Shown in pieces: positions 43,182-52,189 of a stretch of DNA of 58,950 nucleotides. The stretch covers positions 1 to 58,950 of the forward strand of contig CAMVBJ010000019.1 in assembly GCA_947165675.1 (NCBI GenBank), written 5' to 3'. Below the pieces are notes generated by a model, which was not told the DNA's origin, did no database searches, and saw only the letters and a program-made list of their open reading frames with translations. The position numbers and the translations under genes were made by a program. Positions within the stretch are counted from its first letter, which is position 1, and every line of letters starts with the position of its first letter. The stretch comes from an uncultured Prevotellaceae bacterium. Its GTDB lineage: Bacteria > Bacteroidota > Bacteroidia > Bacteroidales > Muribaculaceae.

Positions 43182-46100
43182 TTATTCAAAGAATCCGAAT
43201 CCGCCAATAGCGGTGAGCATACGCTCCACATAGTCCCACGAAGTGGGCGACCAGGCAAAGCCCAAGCGGTAGAGCACTTGGGTCGTATAGTCGTTCTCAC
43301 GCTTGACGTCGGTGGTCTTCTGGCCATGGGCCATGTCCTGATAGGCCAGCAAGCTCGACATGGAACGGGCCTTCTCGGGATCCTCCTTGGCAGCATTCAT
43401 GATCTGTTCAAACTCCTCGGGCTCGACAAACTTCACGCCGTTGCCCACTGCGGTGAGTTCCATGAGTACGTCACCGAGGAACTGGGTGTGGATGTTGTAA
43501 GGATGGAATACACAACATGCCGTTGGTGTTGTCGCAAGCAGCAGGATGGCCTTGGCCACCTCGTTGATGGGTGAGAACTCGACCTGCTTGTTGCGCATCG
43601 AGTGAGGACAAGCTCCCAGCATGTTATAAACCTTGATGCGACCCATGAACGAGTTGGTCTGGAAGTTGGCCTGGAACTCACCATCGGTCGAGCGAGCTGC
43701 CAGGTTGCCCACACGCATGATCTTGGCACTCAAGCCATGACGGGCGACGGCATCGAGGATGAGACGCTCGGCCATGAACTTGGAGTAGATGTACTTGTTG
43801 CCCAAGAACTGGCCCATGTACAGGCGCTGCTCGGTATAGATGTCGTTCTTAACCTCACCGGCCCACAAGCCACGGGTGCTGGCAGTGGAGATGTGGACGA
43901 GTTTGGCGCCCGTCTTGACGCAATAGTCCACGCAGCGTTGAGCTCCGCCGATGTTCACGTCCTCGATCTCGGTGCCCTCGCTGAAGTGCTTCACGATAGC
44001 CGCACAGTTGAAGATGGTATCAACCTGCAAGTTCTCGTCAAAGTCGCTGGTCACGTCACCCAGCACGATGTGCAGGCGAGTGCCGAATAGGTCGGCAAAC
44101 GAGTTGTCAAAGTAGTAGAATAGCAACGACTTCAAGCGGCGCTCGGCAGCCTCCAGGGTCTTGCCGCGCACCAGACAATGGATCTGTCCCGCATCACTGT
44201 CGATAAGGTCACGCAGGATGTGGATGCCTAAGTAGCCCGTGGCACCCGTCAGCAGCACGTTACCCAACTGCTGGCGATCACCGCGCTTGAAGGCTGCCAG
44301 GGTATTGCCTTGCAGCAGGTTGTCGATGGCAGTGTAGTCATAGTGGGTTACCGTGTCGTCGCCCGAGGCCTCGGTCTCGCCGGTTACCAGGCGTGCCAGT
44401 TGGCGTGGGGTGGGATTAGCAAACACGTCGCCATAGGCCACATGCATGCCAGCCTTGTCGGCCTCGATGATGACGCGTGTCACCACGAGCGACGTGCCGC
44501 CCAGCTCAAAGAAGTTGTCCGTTGCACCCACCTTGTCCATCTGCAGGATTTCGGCAAAGATGTCACAGAAGGTGCGCTCAGTGTCGCCCACAGGAGCCTC
44601 ATAGGCCGAGGTGATGGCCAGCATGGGCTCGGGCAGCGCCTTGACGTCGGTCTTGCCGTTAGGTGTCATCGGCATCTCAGGCAGTTGCAGGTAGGCTGTG
44701 GGCACCATGTATTGGGTCAGGCTCTTGGAAATCTCGGCCTTCAGGGCATCGGGGGCAATCTCGCGCTCAGCGGTGTAGTAGGCACACAAGTGCTCCTTGC
44801 CTCCCAACTTGCGTATCATGATGACCACCTTCTTCATGCCATCGACCTTGAGCATCACGTTCTCGATCTCGCCCAGCTCGATGCGCAGTCCGCGCAGCTT
44901 GATCTGGTGGTCGGTACGACCCAGGATAACGACATCGCCGTCAGGCAGCCACTTGGCATAGTCACCCGACTTGTAGATGCGTTCGCCATGGTAATCGATG
45001 AAGCGTTCACGGGTCATCTGGTCCAGGTTGTTATAGCCATGAGCAACGCCACGGCCACCGATGTAGAGCTCGCCCACAACGCCCACGGGCAACTCGTTGC
45101 CGTCGGCATCGACGATAAACTCCTTGACATTCAACTGGGGCTTGCCCACGGTCACGATGTCGGCATGAGTCAGCTCCTTGTTGTTTGATGCCACGGTGGT
45201 CTCGGTGGGTCCATAGCAGTTGAAGATGCGGGCCTGGGTCACCGAACGCATGAGTGACAACAACTGGTCGGAGAACTTCTCTCCACCGGCACGGCAGATC
45301 TTGATCTTGCTGATGGCATTGCCAAAGTCCTCGCTCGTCAACCACGTCTGCCAGCGCGAGGGCGTGCCCGACACCATGTCGATGCGTTGCTCATTGATGA
45401 GGCGTGCCAGGTCGAGCGGGTTATTGGCCTGCTCCTCGGTGGCGACGATGAGCGTCTTGCCGTTGAAGTAGGCGGTGCCGATGTCCTGGAGGGCTGCGTC
45501 AAACGAGATGGTTGTCACGCTCAGGATGCGGGAGGCATCGGTCAGGACACCGTTGGCAAACACGTTGGCGGGATGGCCGTACAGGTAGTTGCAGATGCCA
45601 CGGTGATGCAGCATCACGCCTTTGGGACGGCCGGTCGAACCACTGGTATAGATCAGATAGGCCAGGTCATCGGGATTGATGTCGGGTACCTGATACTCGT
45701 CGTTGGCGGCAATCAGGTCCTCAACGTTGATGGCCTTGTCGGCAGGCACGGTGTCCATGCGGTCGGCCGTGGTGATGATATAGCGGGCCTCGCTGTCCTC
45801 AAGGATGAGTTTCACGCGGTCGGCAGGATATTCAGGATCACAGGGGATGTAGGCGGCACCCGACTTGAGCACACCGAACAGGGCTAAAATCAGCCTGCTC
45901 GTGCGTGGCAGCAGCAGGGCTACACGGTCACGAGCCACCACGCCACGGTGTTGCAGGGCGGCGGCGATGCGAGTGGTAACCTCGTCCATCTCCTTGTAGG
46001 TGAAGGATGCATCGGTGGCCACCAGAGCCTCGTGGTCGGGTTGGGTCTGGGCGAAGTGTCCCAGACACTCGTGGAAGAATGTGAACGGAGCGTCGCCGTT

Positions 46101-49100
46101 GCCGTCAATCTCGACTTGGCGAACTTGGTTCAATTCTGTTGCTTGGTTATCACTCACGATTGACAACTGGCGCAGGCGTCCCTGGGGCTGTTCCATCATC
46201 CTGTTAGCCACAGCGACGATGCTCTCGGCCATGCCGCGACCCACGCGTTCGCTATAGATAGAGTCATCGTACTGGACCACTACGCCACGGCTCTCGATCT
46301 TGATGTTGATCTTGAACTTGGGCACGTTGAGTTCGAGCAGTTCCTGTCCCACAGGTTGCCCCTTGACGGTATATTGCGAGAGGACGCCCACTTGGTAAGC
46401 ATAGGCGATAGCAGGACGGAAACCGTAGTCGGTGGCGATGCGGGCAAACGGGTAATCCTCGTGTCGCAGCGTCTGGTCAAATGTGTCGCTTGTCTTCTTC
46501 AAGAACTCGCTCACCGTGATGTCGTCGATGCTCATGCCCAGGGCGAGCGTGTTGACAAACATGCCCACTGTGTCGGCAATCTTGAGGTTGCTGCGACCGC
46601 TGCTGACGGTGCACAGATACACTTCACGGTTGTTGGTATAGCGGGACACTACATAGGAAGTGGCGGCCAGGAACAGGTGGGCTGGGGTGATTTCCTGCTG
46701 GCGGCAGAAGGCCGTTGCCTTGTCATAGTCGGCTGGGCATACCGCTTCGCCAATCCAGCCCTGCTCCTCGGTCTTGGGCAGGTCGGCAGGAATTTCGCTC
46801 GCTCCCTCACAAGTCTGTAATTTTTCGGCAAAGAACTGCTGTGAGGCCTTGAAACTGTCACTCTGTTCAGCTTGTTGCTGGTCGGTGACAAAGTCCATGT
46901 AGGTATAGGATTCCTTCTCAACGTCATTCCCCTCAAGAACGGCATTGATCTGGCGGATGAGCAGGTCGGCAGAACCGCCGTCAAACACGAGATGATGCAT
47001 GTCAATCAGCAGACTGGTGCCAGTGGGCGTTTTCACAACCTCGGCACGGTAGAGGGGAGCCTTCTGCAAGTTAAAGGGACGTACAAACTCGCTCTTGTAG
47101 CTTGTCAACTGCTCGTCGCTCATCTCGGTGATGGGCACCTCGACAGGCACGCTGTCGTTGATTGTCTGGACAATGCTGTCACCCTCGGTCGCGAAGTGGA
47201 TGCTGAGCTCGGGGTGAGCCTCAATCACACGCTTCACAGCATCAGCCAGGGTGTTGGCGTCAGTGCCATCAGGATAGGACAGCAGGTAGGGAATGTTGTA
47301 GATGGTGGAAGCAGGATTCTTCAAGCAATCAAAATAGACACCGGTCTGGGCATAAGACAGCGGAACACTCGTCACGGCATCGTGAGGCTTCTCGGCTGCT
47401 TGTTTTGCGGGACTTGCCATCTCGCCTGCCATCATGGCTTTCAGAATCTCGTTTTCAATGCTTTGCAGGGTACCGCTCTTGACCAGGGACTTGGAGTCGA
47501 GGGTGACGCCGTAGCGCTTGTTGATCATCACTGCGAGCTTGATGGCCGAGATGGAGGTCAACCCGGCATATCCCAAGATGGTTGTCACACCGAAGGCGGT
47601 GTTGCCCACCACTTCGGCAATGATCTGATGCAGTTCCTCTTCCAGCACGTTCATGGGCACGTTGCTCTCCTCGATGGCGTCAGCGGCTTTCTTCTCGGGC
47701 TTGGGCAGGGCGCGCTTGTTGACCTTCTGGTTCTGGTTCAACGGGATGGCATCGATCTGCATCGTCACGGCAGGCACCATGTAGGGTGGCTTCTCATCCA
47801 TGATGAAGTTGTTCAGTGCCTCGATGTCAATGGTCTCGTCACTCACGATGTAGGCAGCGATAAACTTGCCGCCACCTTCCTCGTCAAAGGCCTGTACCGT
47901 GGCATCCTTGATGCCCGGGAACTCGCGGATGATGCTTTCGACCTCTTTTAACTCGATGCGGAAACCACGGATCTTGACCTGACCGTCACGACGGCCCACA
48001 AACTGGATGTCACCCGAGGGCAGATACCTCACGATGTCGCCCGTGCGATAGACGCGTGCATATTTCTCAACGGTGGTGAAGGGGTTGTCGATATAGACCT
48101 CGGTGGTTTTTTCAGGACGGTTGAGATAACCACGGCTCACCTGGGGTCCCGATACCCACAACTCACCGGCGGCGCCGACGGGCAAGCGGTGACCCTGACC
48201 ATCGACGATGTACAACCGCATGTTGTCGAGCGGCTTGCCGATGGGGATTTCTTTCATCTTCTTGTCCACCAGATAGGTTGTGGTGAAGATGGTGCATTCG
48301 GTGGGACCGTAACAGTTAAAGAAATTGAAGCCCTGTGGAGGCGTGAGGGTGGCTAATTTCTCACCACCGGTCGAGAGGTGCAGTAGCGAGTGGTTCTCGA
48401 TGCTGGTGGCGAACTGGTAACCCACCTGGGTCGTCATGAACGAGTGGGTGATGTGATTCTGCTCGAAGTACTCGTTCAGGGCAATCAGGTCGAGGCGCAG
48501 TTCCTCGGGCACGATGTGGACCGTGGATCCGCAGGTCAGGGCAGGGTACATGTCCATCATGCAGGCGTCAAAACCATAGCTGGCATAGGCGGCCACATTG
48601 TTCTCGGGCTTAAGGTCATAATAGCGTTGATACCAGTGGCAGAAGGCCACCAGATTGCGATGAGTCAGCTGGCAACCCTTGGGGATACCCGTCGAGCCCG
48701 ACGTGTAGAGCATGATGAACAGTTGGTCGGGATGGATATCGACATCGGGAGCGTCTTGGGGTGGCAGATTGGCGATGTCGCGTGTCAGCAGCACGTCACC
48801 TTGATATTCATCGACGATGGTGCGCAGTTCCTCGTCGGCAATCAGCAGATTGGCGCTGGCATCCTGCATCATGAAGTTGAGTCGCTCCTTGGGATAGCTG
48901 GGATCGAGTGGCTGGTAACCGCAGCCGGCTTTGAGAACACCCAGCGAGGCAATGGCCATCCACTCGCAGCGCGGAATCAGTACCGACACGACATCCTCGG
49001 CTCCCAGACCCTTGCTGGCAATATAGGCGGCAATGCGGTCGCTGATTTCGGCCACTTGAGCATAGGTGTACTGCTTGTCTTGATAGACTACAGCCACGTT

Positions 49101-50444
49101 GTCGGGCGTGGCTTGAACCTGCTTGTTGAACAGCGAGACGATGGTCTGGCTGTCGTCATAGTCCACGTCGGTGTGGTTAAAGCTGTCCAGTGTCTCAATC
49201 TGCTGGCTGGTGGCAATGCTGATGTCGCGCAGGTGCTCGACGGTGAGGAATCCCCTCACCACAGCCTCATAGCTCTCTAACAGCTGGCTGATGAGTTCGC
49301 TGGAATATTCGTTAGCATTATACTCGGCCTTGAGCTGATACTTGCCGTCCATGATGAACATCTTCAGGTAGAGCGAGACCTCAAGGGTGCTGTTGCCGAT
49401 GCGGATGGTCTTCATGGGCTTGTCACCCATCGTCTCGTTGTCAAACAGCAGGCCGTGCCATGCAAACATCGAGTTGCTCTGCAAGTTCAGGTCGGTCATC
49501 ACGTCGCTGTAGGAGTAGATGTGATGCTCACGGCAACCGCTCATCTGGTCCTGACCCTGGCGCAGCAATTCCAGCACGGTAGTGTCGGGAGTAAACTTGG
49601 CGTAGACGGGCAGTGTCTTGACCGTCATGCCCACCGAGTGCTGGTAACGCTTGTCGGTGCGGCCGTTATAGACCGTGGTGAACAAGGATTCCTGCTCGTT
49701 GTTGAACTTGGCCAGTAAGAAGGAATAGGCCGTAGTAAACAGGGTGGACTTGTAGATGCCTTTCTCGGCACAGTATTTATCGACCTGCGCGCTATCAATG
49801 TCGAGCGTGCGCAGCATGTTGTCCTCGCGGTGCACGGGCTCCTCATTATCGGGCAGCAGTTGGGTAAAGGTATCGCTACAGTCAAAATTCTGGGCGTACC
49901 ATTGCTTAGCCTCGTCAAAGGCGGGTGTCTCACGCATCCGGGCTTCGTCCTCGGCTACCTGCATGAGGGTCATCTCCTCAGGATCGATAGCCTGGCCGTG
50001 ATAGGCCTTGTCAATATCTTGGAGGATGATTTGCATCGACGTGCCGTCAACGATGATGTGGTGGTAATCCAGGAAGAGGTAATAATGCTCGCTGTTGCGC
50101 ATGAGCTTGACGTGGAACAAGCGTCCACCATAGATGTCAAACGGTGTCACCAGCCGAGCCTTTTCCTGCTCGATGTCCTGAATCTCCTCGATGTCGAGCG
50201 ACCACTGTTCGCTTGCCATGTCGAGTGTCTGCATGGGCTCACCGTCGTCACCCAGTTCGATGCGGATAAACAGGGTAGGGTGGGACTTGAATGCCGTCTC
50301 AATGGATTCCAGCAGGCGTTGTCCGTCCAGTGAGGGATCTAACTCATAAATGTAAGGGAGGTTATAACAGGGCTCGCCGGTGTGGCTTGCACATTCTACA
50401 TAGATACCATATTGTGACTTGGTTAATGGTGCAATTCTTTTCAT
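43182..50444 (-). CDS. two-module NRPS with terminal reductase (C-A-T-C-A-T-R)
   Basis: 2420 residues. C1 (1-425; HHIIVDG 128-134), A1 (435-915; TSGSTG 581-586), T1 (930-1005; Ser964), C2 (1025-1440; HHLVFDG 1150-1156), A2 (1455-1940; TSGSTG 1600-1605), T2 (1950-2020; LGGTSL, Ser1985) and R (2060-2420; Rossmann TGATGYLG 2066-2073, Tyr2218-x3-Lys2222). There is no thioesterase, so the dipeptidyl thioester should be released by reduction as an aldehyde, which can cyclise to a pyrazinone. A condensation domain at the very N-terminus suggests an N-acyl cap. Hand-aligned ten-residue codes: A1 D-A-M-F-S-G-C-I-F-K and A2 D-A-Q-S-C-A-C-V-A-K. Asp at position one indicates alpha-amino acids; side chains cannot be named safely. 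T1 has the variant core GLTSI. The start is the ATG giving MKRIAPLTKSQ; 32 bp follow the barrel gene. Confidence 0.95.
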   Translation of the reverse strand: MKRIAPLTKSQYGIYVECASHTGEPCYNLPYIYELDPSLDGQRLLESIETAFKSHPTLFIRIELGDDGEPMQTLDMASEQWSLDIEEIQDIEQEKARLVTPFDIYGGRLFHVKLMRNSEHYYLFLDYHHIIVDGTSMQIILQDIDKAYHGQAIDPEEMTLMQVAEDEARMRETPAFDEAKQWYAQNFDCSDTFTQLLPDNEEPVHREDNMLRTLDIDSAQVDKYCAEKGIYKSTLFTTAYSFLLAKFNNEQESLFTTVYNGRTDKRYQHSVGMTVKTLPVYAKFTPDTTVLELLRQGQDQMSGCREHHIYSYSDVMTDLNLQSNSMFAWHGLLFDNETMGDKPMKTIRIGNSTLEVSLYLKMFIMDGKYQLKAEYNANEYSSELISQLLESYEAVVRGFLTVEHLRDISIATSQQIETLDSFNHTDVDYDDSQTIVSLFNKQVQATPDNVAVVYQDKQYTYAQVAEISDRIAAYIASKGLGAEDVVSVLIPRCEWMAIASLGVLKAGCGYQPLDPSYPKERLNFMMQDASANLLIADEELRTIVDEYQGDVLLTRDIANLPPQDAPDVDIHPDQLFIMLYTSGSTGIPKGCQLTHRNLVAFCHWYQRYYDLKPENNVAAYASYGFDACMMDMYPALTCGSTVHIVPEELRLDLIALNEYFEQNHITHSFMTTQVGYQFATSIENHSLLHLSTGGEKLATLTPPQGFNFFNCYGPTECTIFTTTYLVDKKMKEIPIGKPLDNMRLYIVDGQGHRLPVGAAGELWVSGPQVSRGYLNRPEKTTEVYIDNPFTTVEKYARVYRTGDIVRYLPSGDIQFVGRRDGQVKIRGFRIELKEVESIIREFPGIKDATVQAFDEEGGGKFIAAYIVSDETIDIEALNNFIMDEKPPYMVPAVTMQIDAIPLNQNQKVNKRALPKPEKKAADAIEESNVPMNVLEEELHQIIAEVVGNTAFGVTTILGYAGLTSISAIKLAVMINKRYGVTLDSKSLVKSGTLQSIENEILKAMMAGEMASPAKQAAEKPHDAVTSVPLSYAQTGVYFDCLKNPASTIYNIPYLLSYPDGTDANTLADAVKRVIEAHPELSIHFATEGDSIVQTINDSVPVEVPITEMSDEQLTSYKSEFVRPFNLQKAPLYRAEVVKTPTGTSLLIDMHHLVFDGGSADLLIRQINAVLEGNDVEKESYTYMDFVTDQQQAEQSDSFKASQQFFAEKLQTCEGASEIPADLPKTEEQGWIGEAVCPADYDKATAFCRQQEITPAHLFLAATSYVVSRYTNNREVYLCTVSSGRSNLKIADTVGMFVNTLALGMSIDDITVSEFLKKTSDTFDQTLRHEDYPFARIATDYGFRPAIAYAYQVGVLSQYTVKGQPVGQELLELNVPKFKINIKIESRGVVVQYDDSIYSERVGRGMAESIVAVANRMMEQPQGRLRQLSIVSDNQATELNQVRQVEIDGNGDAPFTFFHECLGHFAQTQPDHEALVATDASFTYKEMDEVTTRIAAALQHRGVVARDRVALLLPRTSRLILALFGVLKSGAAYIPCDPEYPADRVKLILEDSEARYIITTADRMDTVPADKAINVEDLIAANDEYQVPDINPDDLAYLIYTSGSTGRPKGVMLHHRGICNYLYGHPANVFANGVLTDASRILSVTTISFDAALQDIGTAYFNGKTLIVATEEQANNPLDLARLINEQRIDMVSGTPSRWQTWLTSEDFGNAISKIKICRAGGEKFSDQLLSLMRSVTQARIFNCYGPTETTVASNNKELTHADIVTVGKPQLNVKEFIVDADGNELPVGVVGELYIGGRGVAHGYNNLDQMTRERFIDYHGERIYKSGDYAKWLPDGDVVILGRTDHQIKLRGLRIELGEIENVMLKVDGMKKVVIMIRKLGGKEHLCAYYTAEREIAPDALKAEISKSLTQYMVPTAYLQLPEMPMTPNGKTDVKALPEPMLAITSAYEAPVGDTERTFCDIFAEILQMDKVGATDNFFELGGTSLVVTRVIIEADKAGMHVAYGDVFANPTPRQLARLVTGETEASGDDTVTHYDYTAIDNLLQGNTLAAFKRGDRQQLGNVLLTGATGYLGIHILRDLIDSDAGQIHCLVRGKTLEAAERRLKSLLFYYFDNSFADLFGTRLHIVLGDVTSDFDENLQVDTIFNCAAIVKHFSEGTEIEDVNIGGAQRCVDYCVKTGAKLVHISTASTRGLWAGEVKNDIYTEQRLYMGQFLGNKYIYSKFMAERLILDAVARHGLSAKIMRVGNLAARSTDGEFQANFQTNSFMGRIKVYNMLGACPHSMRNKQVEFSPINEVAKAILLLATTPTACCVFHPYNIHTQFLGDVLMELTAVGNGVKFVEPEEFEQIMNAAKEDPEKARSMSSLLAYQDMAHGQKTTDVKRENDYTTQVLYRLGFAWSPTSWDYVERMLTAIGGFGFFE

Positions 50445-50476
50445 AGAGTTGTTTGGATATATTTGTCTTTGATAAT

Positions 50477-51835
50477 TTACCATTTAAAGGAAAAAATGCG
50501 AGGGTTGACGTTTAGGGAAATCCAACTCCAGCGCAGGACGTTTTTGTTGGTCGATCGCTTGAGTTTCTCCATCGTCTCGGTCCCTTTCATGAATGAACCA
50601 CCGAGCGATATTGCGATATCCCGCGTGATGGCGTAGGAGGCCTGTAGCTCAAACTCGTTACCCAGCGACCTGTCAAGCTTTTCCAGCTTGGTGGCTGTGG
50701 CCAGATAGTGATAACTGGCGTTGATGTTGAGTCCTTTGATCGGGCTATAATTGGCCTTGAAATAAGCATTTTGCAGACCTGGAGTGAATCCGTTGAAATA
50801 GGTGCTCACATAGAAGAAATCCATAGCTCCGTAGAACTTATGGTGGGAACCATAGACGGTGCTGAAACCCTTGATAACCTTGTGGAGTGACATGCCGATG
50901 GATCCCCCGGTGGGTACGGCAAAGTGATCGTCACCACTCAGGTAGTCATAGCCCACGGTAAAACCATAGTTAGCGGGCTGGAATTTGACCTTGGCACTCA
51001 TCATCCAGGCATCAATCTTTTGAGCAAACTCGTTCTTGCCCATCTGGTGGTAATAGGAAACCTCGGCGAGCCAGCGATTGGGGTGGAACTTGAGATAGCC
51101 ACCGATGAGCTGCTGGTACATGGTCCCCTTCGTGAATGCATCGGGGTCACTCTCCATGCCGACGTTCATGAACAATACTGACATTCCCAACGGAAAACGT
51201 GGCAGGTCGTAATGATACCATGCGGTATGCATCGTCTTGTAGGGTTGTGCACCGTTGGCATAGTGGGAGTCGCCTACTGTCATTACAGTGGAATTCTGGT
51301 TGTAGGCCAGGATCACATGAGCCTTGTGGCCATGACCTTCATAGCCCACGCGCAGCACATCGTGGGACGATGACGCCATCGCCCAATCATCCGAGCCGAT
51401 GATGCGTTCGTCGTCATAATCGAGGGCCATGCGTCCCACCTGGGCAAACAGGCCAAACGGGGCGTTTAACTTGACCCATGTCTCAAAGAGATTGAAACCA
51501 CCCTTTCCCTCTTGCCCCCACACGCCCGAATGCTGTGGCGTGACTCGGGCTTCAAGCCAATCACGCTTATAGTTGATAGCCAGTCGTGTACGGGTTAGCA
51601 GGAAGTTGGAATTGGGCGTTTTCTTCTCTTCCTCTCCCTCTTCTTCATCAGAGTGATCCCCCTTGGACATCAAACCTCCATGACGAGCCTCGCCACGGGT
51701 CATGAACTGCAGGTCAACTTTCAGCTCATTGACCTTTGGGGGAATGCTGTCGCCCGTAGGCTGGGCCATGATGGTTAACGCGGGTGCAACGAGAGCGGCC
51801 AGTAACCAGCGCTTGATGAAACCATGACTGTTCAT
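50477..51835 (-). CDS. outer-membrane barrel protein in the NRPS operon
   Basis: The 452-residue protein has a signal peptide ending at TIMAQ (about 25). A short acidic loop (DHSDEEEGEEEKK, about 61-73) is followed by many alternating aromatic strands with porin-like spacing and a C-terminal IFSFKW. This resembles the porin-type barrels that include alginate-export-like proteins; I cannot assign a substrate. It lies 18 bp after the STAS gene and 32 bp before the NRPS gene, so it is firmly part of the operon. Together with the MATE protein it would give a route through both membranes, or it may be a product target or uptake pore. Confidence 0.78.
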   Translation of the reverse strand: MNSHGFIKRWLLAALVAPALTIMAQPTGDSIPPKVNELKVDLQFMTRGEARHGGLMSKGDHSDEEEGEEEKKTPNSNFLLTRTRLAINYKRDWLEARVTPQHSGVWGQEGKGGFNLFETWVKLNAPFGLFAQVGRMALDYDDERIIGSDDWAMASSSHDVLRVGYEGHGHKAHVILAYNQNSTVMTVGDSHYANGAQPYKTMHTAWYHYDLPRFPLGMSVLFMNVGMESDPDAFTKGTMYQQLIGGYLKFHPNRWLAEVSYYHQMGKNEFAQKIDAWMMSAKVKFQPANYGFTVGYDYLSGDDHFAVPTGGSIGMSLHKVIKGFSTVYGSHHKFYGAMDFFYVSTYFNGFTPGLQNAYFKANYSPIKGLNINASYHYLATATKLEKLDRSLGNEFELQASYAITRDIAISLGGSFMKGTETMEKLKRSTNKNVLRWSWISLNVNPRIFSFKW

Positions 51836-51853
51836 GGGTTGTCACTCGTTAAG

Positions 51854-52156
51854 TTATTCAAACTCAAACAGGTTGATGAACCCCGTGATATTAAATACGT
51901 TCTTGATGTCGTCGTTGACGTTGCGCAGGATCACCTTGTGACCTCTGGCCTTGTTCTTCTTGAGCACGTCGAGCAGGATGCGCAGGCCACTTGATGCGAT
52001 GTACTCCAGATCGGCGCATTCAAACACGATGTCCTTGCCCTCACCCTCGGTAATGGGCTTCAATGTCTGATCGGCCTCGATGGCTGCTGCCGTGTCGAGT
52101 GAACCCGTCATGGTGACGATGGTTTTTTCTTCAAGTTCTTGAATTGTAGTTTTCAT
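51854..52156 (-). CDS. STAS-domain anti-sigma factor antagonist
   Basis: The 100-residue single STAS domain resembles RsbV/SpoIIAA. The switch serine is Ser55 in LEYIASSGLRILL, at the position phosphorylated by RsbW-type kinases. The beginning IQELEEKTIVTMTGSLDT is the expected first strand pair. It lies 33 bp downstream of the gene for the phosphatase/kinase sensor, which contains both enzymes that would act on it. In partner switching, the unphosphorylated form binds its target. Bacteroidota lack sigma-B-type factors, so the output here is unknown. Confidence 0.92.
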   Translation of the reverse strand: MKTTIQELEEKTIVTMTGSLDTAAAIEADQTLKPITEGEGKDIVFECADLEYIASSGLRILLDVLKKNKARGHKVILRNVNDDIKNVFNITGFINLFEFE

Positions 52157-52189
52157 AATTTAAGTGACTTTTTTTTGATATTGAGTTGA

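Noticed and set aside
43182-50444. Siderophore NRPS
   Set aside because: There is no salicylate or DHB entry enzyme, cyclisation domain, or iron-box/TonB receptor in the operon. Terminal reduction and a two-module layout favour a dipeptide aldehyde.
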